A DNA stretch of 64,000 nt from Paenibacillus albiflavus (GTDB lineage: Bacteria; Bacillota; Bacilli; Paenibacillales; NBRC-103111), in assembly GCF_004344915.1 (NCBI RefSeq), contig NZ_SKFG01000018.1, positions 1-64,000 of the forward strand. The letters are read 5' to 3'. The position numbers and the translations under genes were made by a program. A model generated the notes under the pieces. That model made no database searches. It saw only the letters and a list, made by a program, of their open reading frames with translations, and had not been told where the DNA came from. Positions 27,134 to 34,529 of the stretch are shown here, piece by piece (within the stretch, counting starts at the first letter, position 1; each line of letters opens with the position of its first letter).

Positions 27134-28062
27134 TACTTAGCTCCACCTTTCCCTAGACGTATTCGTGGATCAATAAATCCATATAGAATATCTGTTATAA
27201 ACACAACAGCTACTAACAGAACCGAATAGAAAATTGTTAAGCCAGAAATCAACGTATAATCATTCGTATTAACGGAATTTACAAATTGTTTTCCTAGCCC
27301 TGGAACAGCAAATATCTGCTCTACGACAAGCGTCCCCGTGATAACGTTTACAAAAGTAGGTCCGAAAATAGTTAGAACGGGCAATAGCGAGTTACGAAGC
27401 ATATGACTTGTAATGATTCTGCCCTTACTTAGTCCCTTGGATTTAGCTGTCTTAATATAATCTTGATGGATGACATCCAGCATAGAGGTACGCATCATTC
27501 TAGTGAGAATGGCGATTGTACCAAAGGCTAATGCAAGTGAAGGCATGATCCGATTGGCTGGCCCCTCCCATAATGCGGCTGGCAATATAGCGAGCTTGAC
27601 TCCTATGTAATAAGAGAGCATAGGCCCAAGTACAAACGATGGAATGGATATTCCGAGTACTGCAATAAAGCTAGAGGAATAATCTTGCCATTTATTATGT
27701 TTGAGTGCAGCAATAATCCCTAATACTAATCCAACGATAAGAGCAAATGACATCGAGATAACACCTAATTCTGCTGACACCGAAAAGCCTTGCTTAATCA
27801 CTTCAACTACTTCTCTGGCAGGAAATTGAAATGAATAGCCAAGATCCCCCTGCGCCAAATTACCCATGTATTTCAAGTACTGCTCCCATATAGGGCGATC
27901 TAATCCATACTGCTGACCTAACATTTGACGCGTTGCGGCAGGAAGCTTCTCGGAGTTAAATGGATCGCCAGGTAAAATTTTCATCAGTACAAAAGTTAAT
28001 GTACAGATCAGCCACAATGTGATTAATGTATAAACAAGACGCTTCAGCGTAAACTTGAGCAC
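27133..28062 (-). CDS. oppB: OppB2, oligopeptide ABC transporter permease
   Basis: The 309-residue paralogue of OppB1. It carries the TLWLICTLTFVLMKILPGDP start, YGLDRPIWEQYLKY, and the EAA loop TAKSKGLSKGRIITSHMLRN. It ends GKGGAK rather than GKGGS. It follows oppA2 after a terminator-like hairpin. Confidence 0.95.
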   Translation of the reverse strand: MLKFTLKRLVYTLITLWLICTLTFVLMKILPGDPFNSEKLPAATRQMLGQQYGLDRPIWEQYLKYMGNLAQGDLGYSFQFPAREVVEVIKQGFSVSAELGVISMSFALIVGLVLGIIAALKHNKWQDYSSSFIAVLGISIPSFVLGPMLSYYIGVKLAILPAALWEGPANRIMPSLALAFGTIAILTRMMRTSMLDVIHQDYIKTAKSKGLSKGRIITSHMLRNSLLPVLTIFGPTFVNVITGTLVVEQIFAVPGLGKQFVNSVNTNDYTLISGLTIFYSVLLVAVVFITDILYGFIDPRIRLGKGGAK

Positions 28063-28104
28063 ACAACTTTCCTCCCTGTTCTAATGATGGCATGTTCAGT
28101 TAAA

Positions 28105-28140
28105 AAAAGGGGACGCCCACCTATAGTGCCGTCCCCTTCT
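28105..28140 (-). terminator. Attenuator-like hairpin between oppA2 and oppB2
   Basis: A 9-bp stem (AAGGGGACG / CGTCCCCTT) followed on the minus strand by TTTTT, 29 bases after the oppA2 stop. It matches the position of the hairpin in operon 1 but not its sequence, suggesting it is functionally maintained. Confidence 0.75.
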
Positions 28141-28168
28141 AATTAATCACATCGCATGCAAGTCACAA

Positions 28169-29848
28169 TTACTTGATTTTAGCCCATTTGATTTCAAATT
28201 CTATTGCAAGTGGAGGTAAGAACATTCCTTCCACATTCGGGCGAACAAGGTACTTTCTAGCTGAGAAGTAAAGTGGACCTATAGGCATATCTTCAATTAA
28301 TTGTTTCTCGGCATCAAGCATCAATTTAGAACGTTTCGCCAAATCTGTTTCTTTTTGGCTTTCTAGCACATTCTTCGTAAATGCTGCACTATTATAGTTC
28401 ACATCGTTGAACGGTGAACCCTCATACCACATATCAAGGAAAGTTGAAGCATCGTTATAGTCTGCGCTCCAGCCAGCTAGCACCAAATCAAAGTTTTTGG
28501 AATGCATTTTCTCAATACGAGCTTTACCTGGCATTGGCTCTGGATCAATATCAATGCCCAGGTTAGTTTTCCATTGGGAAATCAAGAATTCCAGAATTTT
28601 CTTCGCTCTTGTGTTATCGCTAGTTGTTAATTTGACTTTCGGGAATGCAGTCAGCTTCAATTCTGCCATACCTTTAGCAAGGTAATCTTTAGCTTTAGCC
28701 GCATCGAATGGAGGCATAACATCGCCATTTAGCTTTCTGAAATCTTGTCCGTTACCATCTAATGTTCCGTTAGGAATAAGACCTGTTGCCGGTAAAGAAC
28801 CGTCCTTTAGAACAACGTCAACTAACGCTTGACGGTCAATGGAAAGAGCCATTGCTTTACGAATATTAGCATTTGAGAATACAGGGTGATCCTTGTTTTG
28901 ATACTGGATATACCAGTTGCCTACCTCTGGTCTACTTACAAGATCTGGTTTGCCTTTATATAAAGCGATGTTATCGCCTTGAACCGTGGCATAATCCAGT
29001 TCCTTGGTTTCATACAAATTGAGCTCTGTTCCGTTATCTGCAACCATCGTTAATGTAACTTTGGTTAGATTCACGTTTGCAGCATCCCAATAATTTTCAC
29101 TTTTTTCTAGAACCATGCTTTGGTCATGTGTCCAGCTTGTTAATTTGAATGGGCCGTTAGTAATTAACTTATCAGCGTCTGCTCCATTCTTCTCACCATA
29201 CTTGGTCACGATATCTTCACGTTGTGGCAAGAAAGTCGGGAACGCTAGAATATTCGTAAAGAAGCTCTTAGGTGAATCAAGTGTAATTTCAAGCTGAGTA
29301 TCGGATAGCGCTTTAACACCTAATGTATCTGGTTGCGCCTTACCCGCTTGAATATCAGCTCCACCCTTAAGCCATTCCATCATGAAACCATATTGAGCAG
29401 CAGTTTCTTTTGCTGCTGTACGACGGAAGGAATACACGAAGTCTTGGGCTTTAACAGGCACACCGTCTGTCCATTTTGCATCAGGGTTCAGGTCAATCGT
29501 ATAAACGAGACCATCTGCAGATATCTTAGGAGCAGCTTTAGCAACACCCATAGTGATCTTCCCATCCTTATCAAGACGGTACAACCCATCCATGAGGGCG
29601 TTAATAACATCAGCCGCACCAACTGATGTTTGTTTCGAAACGTCCAGCGCTTCTGGCTCCGTAACAAGATTCATCTTAATTTCTTGCTTGACATTCGATA
29701 CAGGTGCAGGTGTGCTAGTGCTATTACCTGGCGCTTGAGAAGCCGCAGGTGTATTAGCAGCATTTCCACCGCCACTGCTACAGCCAGCTACTAATGAGCC
29801 AATCAAGGTCACTGCAACTGCCGTTGATAACATTTTTTTCTGCTTCAT
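28169..29848 (-). CDS. oppA: OppA2, oligopeptide-binding lipoprotein
   Basis: The 559-residue paralogue of OppA1. Signal MKQKK plus a hydrophobic core, lipobox LVAGC with Cys at residue 23, then a longer low-complexity linker rich in Gly, Ala, Ser, Pro and Thr. The core has KWTDGVPVKAQDFVYSFRR, ITNGPFKLTSWTHDQ and LAGWSADYNDASTFLDMW. Binding-site segments differ more from OppA1 than the transporter subunits differ from theirs, so peptide preference may have diverged. It is first in operon 2. Confidence 0.95.
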   Translation of the reverse strand: MKQKKMLSTAVAVTLIGSLVAGCSSGGGNAANTPAASQAPGNSTSTPAPVSNVKQEIKMNLVTEPEALDVSKQTSVGAADVINALMDGLYRLDKDGKITMGVAKAAPKISADGLVYTIDLNPDAKWTDGVPVKAQDFVYSFRRTAAKETAAQYGFMMEWLKGGADIQAGKAQPDTLGVKALSDTQLEITLDSPKSFFTNILAFPTFLPQREDIVTKYGEKNGADADKLITNGPFKLTSWTHDQSMVLEKSENYWDAANVNLTKVTLTMVADNGTELNLYETKELDYATVQGDNIALYKGKPDLVSRPEVGNWYIQYQNKDHPVFSNANIRKAMALSIDRQALVDVVLKDGSLPATGLIPNGTLDGNGQDFRKLNGDVMPPFDAAKAKDYLAKGMAELKLTAFPKVKLTTSDNTRAKKILEFLISQWKTNLGIDIDPEPMPGKARIEKMHSKNFDLVLAGWSADYNDASTFLDMWYEGSPFNDVNYNSAAFTKNVLESQKETDLAKRSKLMLDAEKQLIEDMPIGPLYFSARKYLVRPNVEGMFLPPLAIEFEIKWAKIK

Positions 29849-29890
29849 GTAAGACCCTCCTCATAATATTAAGAAACTTATATATGGCTA

Positions 29891-29929
29891 GGTGCTTAAG
29901 AGGTAAGCGCTTTAAGTCAAATCTACACC
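29891..29929 (-). promoter_or_regulatory. Conserved leader stem-loop upstream of oppA2
   Basis: GGTGT and GCACC arms with 29 bases between them, followed by TAGCCATATA. The base of the stem is 42 bases before the start codon, the same distance as in oppA1. The one arm change (C to U) keeps a G-U pair in RNA, which fits selection on structure. Confidence 0.6.
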
Positions 29930-30035
29930 AAAAACCCAGACTAAATAATTCAATTTTATGATTTATTTGATTTATCAGATTATTTAATGGTTAAAAAGAC
30001 AAATAGGTATTTTTAACCATTCTTCTAACGATTAT

Positions 30036-30062
30036 ATTAAAGCATAGGCATTATCCTGTCTA
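30036..30062 (-). promoter_or_regulatory. Promoter of opp operon 2
   Basis: On the minus strand TAGACA, a 15-base spacer and TTTAAT, in the same context (GACAG ... TATGCT) as the operon 1 promoter. A TATAAT shifted five bases downstream could also serve, with an overlong 20-base spacer. The -35 abuts the stop codon of the oppA remnant. Confidence 0.5.
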
Positions 30063-30143
30063 CTACAAAATATAAGGTTTGGTCCCATAAGAAGGAATAT
30101 TGTGCATGATTGCAGCCGACTTAAAACTTTTTCTTAGCTTCAC
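30063..30143 (-). pseudogene. Remnant 5' end of a third oppA
   Basis: A ribosome site and start context GAGGAGGGTCTTAC match those of oppA2 base for base, then GTG (in place of ATG) AAG starts a 26-codon frame beginning MKLRKSF, similar only over the first residues to the MKQKK oppA leader before diverging and stopping at TAG. Its own promoter and leader stem-loop are kept upstream. I read it as what is left after deletion of a third oppA (or opp operon), ending at the operon 2 promoter. Confidence 0.7.
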
Positions 30144-30183
30144 GTAAGACCCTCCTCTATAAATTCAATAAGATATATGGTCA

Positions 30184-30224
30184 GGTGCTATAGAAGTAAT
30201 CGGAGTATATGAAGTCTAGGCACC
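30184..30224 (-). promoter_or_regulatory. Conserved leader stem-loop before the oppA remnant
   Basis: GGTGC and GCACC arms with 31 bases between them, 40 bases before the remnant start, followed by TGACCATATA. It is the third copy of the oppA leader element. Confidence 0.6.
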
Positions 30225-30281
30225 GATAAACAACTTGAATTTTTTTAAAAAATGAATACTCAGTCATTTAATTTTTTTCTC

Positions 30282-30309
30282 ATTATAGCACAAGAATTTG
30301 AGCTGTAAC
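30282..30309 (-). promoter_or_regulatory. Promoter of the oppA remnant
   Basis: On the minus strand GTTACA, a 16-base spacer and TATAAT within GTGCTATAATGAGAAA, closely like the operon 1 promoter. No terminator is seen between it and oppA2, so it may act as a second, distal promoter of operon 2. Confidence 0.65.
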
Positions 30310-30409
30310 CTATTTCTAATAAATACTTTTATAGTCATCATATATCACTAAAAAATACCAATTTGGTCATTTTAAAAAAGTGCTCCAATACCGCTTGCAC
30401 TCAACAAAA

Positions 30410-30464
30410 AACGTGTTTCGAATGCGAACTCGATCTTAGCAGATCAAGCGATTCAAAACACGTT
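30410..30464 (-). terminator. Terminator after the DUF3397 gene
   Basis: A long stem with near-perfect arms (outer AACGTGTTT / AAACACGTT, continuing through GATC/GATC) and a T-run on the minus strand. It lies 20 bases past the stop and ends the panE-DUF3397 unit before the opp region. Confidence 0.9.
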
Positions 30465-30483
30465 CTATTCTAATTGTATAGTA

Positions 30484-30873
30484 CTAAAATAATTGCCTGA
30501 TTAGTTCTATGAGAAGCAGAATGATATAGCAGATCGACAGCACCATAAAAGCTAGTCGCCAAATGATTCGCATTACTTTAGGGACGTTGGACTCACCTTT
30601 TAATCGATATTGATAACCGCCTACGACGCCAAATGCAATTAATAACATGAGAATGATGAACCACCAGCTAAATTTGAAACCCATAATCGAATTTGCAAGA
30701 CCTGCCACCGATGTGATTAAGAAGAAGGTTGAGATATCCATAGCAAGTTGTGTTGATCTCTTCTTATCCTTCCACATAAAATAGCAGATTCCCCATACAG
30801 CGGCAAAAACGACGTACGGAATGACTGATAGGACAATATATGTAGTTTTGAGAATAGCAAGTACTGTTGTCAT
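30484..30873 (-). CDS. DUF3397 family membrane protein
   Basis: A 129-residue protein with four predicted membrane segments (about 8-28, 42-60, 66-83, 102-125) and a short positively charged loop. Its form and its place between panE and bshC in Bacillales fit the DUF3397 family; its function is unknown. The ATG at 30873 has AGGAGAA six bases upstream; a GTG at 30879 is too close to that site. It starts 12 bases after panE and is probably co-transcribed with it. Confidence 0.7.
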   Translation of the reverse strand: MTTVLAILKTTYIVLSVIPYVVFAAVWGICYFMWKDKKRSTQLAMDISTFFLITSVAGLANSIMGFKFSWWFIILMLLIAFGVVGGYQYRLKGESNVPKVMRIIWRLAFMVLSICYIILLLIELIRQLF

Positions 30874-30884
30874 CGTCACTTCTC

Positions 30885-31829
30885 CTATGAAGTATCCATC
30901 GTTTTAACAAGATGATAAACCGTTTGATTAACAGGTAAGGCTAAATGATGCTTATCTCCAATTGTAAGTAAAGCACCGTTAATCCAATTGATTTCTGTTG
31001 ATCGTCCAGCAAGTACATCCTGAAGCATCGAAGAATGATTGGCAGCAGTCCGTTCACATACCTCCACAATCTGTTCCCACAAATCCTCTGATAAGCTGAT
31101 GGATTCGGCTTGTGCCACCTTCAGGGCTTCCGCATATAAATTACGCATGACCTGAATGCTGTGTTCAGATTGAATTAATTGACCATTCTTCACTCGAAGT
31201 ATTGCTGTAAGTGGATTAATAACAGAATTAATCACTAGCTTATTCCATACTTTGGTTATGATTCGATTCGACGTTTCCGCTCGAAATCCTGCTGATTTTA
31301 GCAGATTACATAAATCTTTTATTTCCGAAGGAGCGGAATTTGGCTTAGATGGACCCATATAAGTGATCCCATGCCCTGTATGCTGAACGGTTGTAGCTGA
31401 TATTCTCTTGGCCCCTTCCGTAGTAATAGCGAGGTATATTTGGTCGCTCGAAATCTGGGTTATCAAACGTTCCACATGCCCTGTCCCATTCTGGAAGCAG
31501 ATGAGCTTGCTTGTCTTGCCTAGTCTAGCAGCTACATTTCGAATAAATGAATCGTCTATTGCAAACTGCTTAACGGTTAATAACACATAATCAGGGACAT
31601 CCGCTAAACGATTATCATATGCTGGATTTTCATACGAACTAATGATGAACTCCGGATTTGGCTGTAGATTACGCTCATCTATTTGATCTTTCACTTGAAT
31701 TCCTTCTGCAAGCAAGGCATCAGCCTGCGCCTGTGTACGTGTAACAAGCTCAATCCTCTTGCAATACGAAGCTAGCTTAGCTGTTAATAACATACCAAGC
31801 GAACCAGCGCCAATCACGACTATATTCAT
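30885..31829 (-). CDS. panE: Ketopantoate reductase PanE-like
   Basis: NADPH-dependent 2-dehydropantoate 2-reductase of pantothenate (CoA) synthesis. From ATG 31829 (MNIVVIGAGSLGML, after GAGGGAAGG) the protein has 314 residues; frames starting further upstream would add 43 unrelated residues. The N-terminal Rossmann loop GAGSLG, a VLLTVKQF segment, CFQNGTGH, and the C-terminal VWNKLVINSVINPLTAIL helical signature with catalytic Lys are present. It is the ylbQ position of the Bacillus rsfA-panE-bshC-mraZ neighbourhood. Confidence 0.88.
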   Translation of the reverse strand: MNIVVIGAGSLGMLLTAKLASYCKRIELVTRTQAQADALLAEGIQVKDQIDERNLQPNPEFIISSYENPAYDNRLADVPDYVLLTVKQFAIDDSFIRNVAARLGKTSKLICFQNGTGHVERLITQISSDQIYLAITTEGAKRISATTVQHTGHGITYMGPSKPNSAPSEIKDLCNLLKSAGFRAETSNRIITKVWNKLVINSVINPLTAILRVKNGQLIQSEHSIQVMRNLYAEALKVAQAESISLSEDLWEQIVEVCERTAANHSSMLQDVLAGRSTEINWINGALLTIGDKHHLALPVNQTVYHLVKTMDTS

Positions 31830-31879
31830 ACCTTCCCTCCTCTCTTGCTGCTCACTGTTTAATGATACCATTAATACAA

Positions 31880-31916
31880 AAAATCTGCCCGCTGTAGAAG
31901 TACAGAGGCAGATTTT
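31880..31916 (-). terminator. Terminator after rsfA
   Basis: A 10-bp stem AAAATCTGCC / GGCAGATTTT with an inner CTGTA/TACAG stem and a T-rich end. It lies about 45 bases past the rsfA stop, separating it from panE. Confidence 0.85.
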
Positions 31917-31962
31917 ATTGTGCTGCTGTATAACGATTAAGCTGTTTCTACTTATCATCTAT

Positions 31963-32619
31963 CTAATCAATTCGCTCCAAGTTACCATTGGCGTCCATTT
32001 TGAACCGCGGCTTGGATTCTTCTTCCTCTTCTACGAGAAATGCCATCTTCCTAGCACGATCCATAATTTGAATTAGCGCTTTATAATCATCGTTAACAAC
32101 CCGATAATCGGTTTCAACTTCATTCACTTGCTTGTTAAGACGATCATTTTCTTTGCGAATTCGAATCATTTCCTCATGCTTCTCTTGCAACTCACGATCT
32201 AATTGACGAATTTGTCTGTTCATTTCTTGATAGATCGTCTTCCATTGACGCAAGAATCGAATAACGGAATCAATAGATAAGGATTCCTCGGTAAAAGACT
32301 CCGCCTTGCTAGCTGTTGTATCTGTTATCTCTAGTGCTGAAATCGAGGAAGTACTCACAGAATGTACCGCTGCCGCATGCTTTTTCAGCTGGCTGCGCTT
32401 CTGACGCTGCGCTTTGGCTATATGGATTGCTGCATCATATTTTTTACGAACAAATGAATTCCAACGGAATCCACAGGCTGCTGCCGTCCTTCCTATTCTC
32501 TCACCTACCTCTTCGAATGCAGATAGTTGTGTACTACCTTCTCGAATATGTCTGAGAGTAACATCTGCCAATATTAAATCATCTTCATCGCTCCATGCGT
32601 CCTGCCTGATTGCTGTCAT
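31963..32619 (-). CDS. rsfA: RsfA-family transcription factor
   Basis: A 218-residue regulator with an N-terminal Myb/SANT-like helix-turn-helix (TAIRQDAWSDEDDLILADV ... GRTAAACGFRWNSFVRKKY, residues 1-60), a variable Ser/Thr-rich middle, and a C-terminal coiled coil (about 115-185). This is the layout of RsfA/YlbO, the prespore-specific sigma-F-dependent regulator of Bacillus. Its position upstream of panE agrees. It could be one of several RsfA paralogues; targets are not predictable here. Confidence 0.85.
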   Translation of the reverse strand: MTAIRQDAWSDEDDLILADVTLRHIREGSTQLSAFEEVGERIGRTAAACGFRWNSFVRKKYDAAIHIAKAQRQKRSQLKKHAAAVHSVSTSSISALEITDTTASKAESFTEESLSIDSVIRFLRQWKTIYQEMNRQIRQLDRELQEKHEEMIRIRKENDRLNKQVNEVETDYRVVNDDYKALIQIMDRARKMAFLVEEEEESKPRFKMDANGNLERID

Positions 32620-32863
32620 ATAAACAATCCTCCTAACATTAAGGTTCTAAATGTAAAGTCCATTATTATCGCTACATCCAAAGAAGAGTCGAATTCACGA
32701 AGTATACAGTGCATACAGTTATCCCATTATTAAATCTCTATGCCCATACTAGAGTTCATAGAATCTATTTGATACTATTCGGTATTGCCATTTTTTTGGA
32801 GGCTCATACATATCACGGTTATTTCCATACACAAAATGTTTTTAATTTTGCCATTATTGAACG
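32620..32863. other. Divergent intergenic region, mostly empty
   Basis: About 245 AT-rich bases between rsfA and the promoter of the DUF2626 gene. It should hold the rsfA promoter, but no convincing -35/-10 or forespore sigma pair was assigned and no ORF is supported. Confidence 0.5.
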
Positions 32864-32892
32864 TTTACAGTGACAATTGTTATAGGTATAAT
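32864..32892 (+). promoter_or_regulatory. Promoter of the DUF2626 gene
   Basis: TTTACA, a 17-base spacer and TATAAT, 44 bases before the start codon; a good vegetative sigma-A match. Confidence 0.8.
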
Positions 32893-32935
32893 AAAATTTA
32901 GAAAATTGCAACGTTGTATGAGAGGGGGATGCCTT

Positions 32936-33169
32936 ATGGGTCGCATGTACCGAGTTCTTGGATTTTGGACGTTGATGATAGGATTAATGAGTCTTGCAGG
33001 TGACATGATTCCGATGGCGTTAATTTTCTTTGCGCAATCAGTTATGTTTGTAATTCTCGGCTACTTAAAGTTGTCAGAACGTACATATATCATCTTATTC
33101 TGGGCATACATGGTCATAGCTTTTTCCGGCTTCACCTACTGGTCAGTATTCAAATTAACTGTGGTTTAA
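32936..33169 (+). CDS. DUF2626 family small membrane protein
   Basis: 77 residues with three predicted membrane segments. It opens MGRMYRVLGFWTL and contains LKLSERTYI, both typical of the DUF2626 family found across Bacillales. Function is unknown. The ATG at 32936 follows GAGGGGGA; an ATG 22 codons upstream lies inside the promoter. It is monocistronic, with its own promoter and terminator. Confidence 0.82.
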   Translation: MGRMYRVLGFWTLMIGLMSLAGDMIPMALIFFAQSVMFVILGYLKLSERTYIILFWAYMVIAFSGFTYWSVFKLTVV

Positions 33170-33277
33170 GCACATCCAAGAAGTTATGGTTTCACCGTCT
33201 ATAAGGACGGATGCATTTCTTAAGGTATTACCTGAAAATTATGACACAAAGGTTATAATTTCTATAATACAAAGAAG

Positions 33278-33310
33278 AAACGAGCTTATCTCCAAGAGGT
33301 AAGCTCGTTT
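33278..33310. terminator. Bidirectional terminator between convergent genes
   Basis: A perfect 11-bp stem (AAACGAGCTTA / TAAGCTCGTTT) with an 11-base loop and A/T runs on both sides. It serves the DUF2626 gene on the plus strand and the MidA-type gene on the minus strand. Confidence 0.85.
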
Positions 33311-33317
33311 TATATTC

Positions 33318-34436
33318 TTATTTATGAGCAATAAATACCTTGAATAACTCACTCATGTTATCACTGATTAATAACTGCCTAATCGCGCGGTTGCGCTTGG
33401 CTGCGGCTGAGAACGGATCAAGCCCGAAGGTATCCTGAAGCTTGCCAAGTATTCCTTGATCCACGAGAAATTGCCTCTGGGTAACCAGTTTATCAACATG
33501 CAATCCTGCATGTTCAGCAGCATGCTTGCAAGCCGTAAAATTCACATGTGCTGTAATATCCTGTTCCCCCACATAATCGTATGGGGCATCCAGCGCTTGA
33601 TGCTTCCGATAGCACATAAGCGTTCCTAGCATTCGATGCTGCGCATATATTTCTTCTGCTACATCGCCGTAATCAATGGCAATAAGCTGGCCTCGTTCTA
33701 ACTGCTGTGCTAGTCGAGCAATCCATTGTTTACTATCTAAATTGACTTCCGCAATCTGTCCTTCAAATAGCTTAATTCCCTCTTCCTCTAGATATGCTCG
33801 AATATCCACATTTTCTAAAGGGTACCACTGCTCAATAAATTCTTCTTGTGCCGCGTCCCAGCTAACCCAATTCTCTTCAAACTGCTCCCCTTTATAGCGT
33901 ATGCGATGTACCGCAAAGGCATCAAGCAGCTCATTAGCCAGATGAATCGTTAGTCCCTGCGCTGGACTCTTGTGCCAAGCATCCTCCGTCATCCAGCTAA
34001 CTTGATTCGCATGATGCCGCAGAGCCTCTACCTGCAATTGTTGATGATAGGGACTTGATTCAATCATGATATAGCGTATTTCTCCATAGAGTTCTGAAGA
34101 TATGCGCTGAAGCTGATCTAGCAAATGTACAGCAAGTCTTCCATTGCCTCCTCCCCACTCTACGATCGTCAAAGGAACTATTTTCTCATATTGCGTATCC
34201 CAAGTTTTCACCACATAATCTGCGAGTGTCTCACCCATAATGGTCCCGATTGAAGAACTCGTATAGAAATCCCCTTCAGGTCCAATCTTGATTGCAGAGC
34301 TTCTATAATAACCGTACTCTTCATGATACAAGCATAAATTCATAAAATCATAAAAAGAAATAGCAGATTTACGATTGTTCTGAATCGCCTGCTGCAATAC
34401 GGTGACCAAGTTCTTATTCCCTAGTGTTGATTTCAA
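33318..34436 (-). CDS. MidA/NDUFAF7-type SAM-dependent methyltransferase
   Basis: A 372-residue class I methyltransferase of the DUF185/COG1565 family. Visible marks are FYDFMNLCLYHEEYGYY, the DFYTSSSIGTIMGETLA segment, the SAM-binding IVEWGGGNGRLAVHLL (residues about 108-123), an acidic IMIESSPYHQ strand and the NELLDAFAVHRI motif. The mitochondrial member methylates an arginine of complex I, but the bacterial substrate is not established. The start is TTG at 34436, seven bases after GAGGTG. Confidence 0.85.
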   Translation of the reverse strand: MKSTLGNKNLVTVLQQAIQNNRKSAISFYDFMNLCLYHEEYGYYRSSAIKIGPEGDFYTSSSIGTIMGETLADYVVKTWDTQYEKIVPLTIVEWGGGNGRLAVHLLDQLQRISSELYGEIRYIMIESSPYHQQLQVEALRHHANQVSWMTEDAWHKSPAQGLTIHLANELLDAFAVHRIRYKGEQFEENWVSWDAAQEEFIEQWYPLENVDIRAYLEEEGIKLFEGQIAEVNLDSKQWIARLAQQLERGQLIAIDYGDVAEEIYAQHRMLGTLMCYRKHQALDAPYDYVGEQDITAHVNFTACKHAAEHAGLHVDKLVTQRQFLVDQGILGKLQDTFGLDPFSAAAKRNRAIRQLLISDNMSELFKVFIAHK

Positions 34437-34469
34437 TGATCAGCACCTCAATTCCCTAATTAATAGCCC

Positions 34470-34498
34470 ATGACAAGAAGATAAATAACCGATATAAT
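34470..34498 (+). promoter_or_regulatory. Promoter of the lipoprotein gene
   Basis: ATGACA, a 17-base spacer and TATAAT, about 32 bases before the start codon, in the gap to the divergent methyltransferase gene. Confidence 0.65.
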
Positions 34499-34529
34499 AA
34501 TTTTGTCTAACTTGAAGGGAGAACCATAT

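Noticed and set aside
30063-30143. 26-codon frame as a functional small gene
   Set aside because: The ribosome context equals that of oppA2 and the similarity stops after a few codons at a junction with the operon 2 promoter, so a truncated oppA is the simpler reading.
30237-30257. CodY-like box (AATTTTTTTAAAAAAT) near the remnant promoter
   Set aside because: It is only a partial match in very AT-rich sequence; similar runs occur by chance in all three leaders, so I do not list it as a site.
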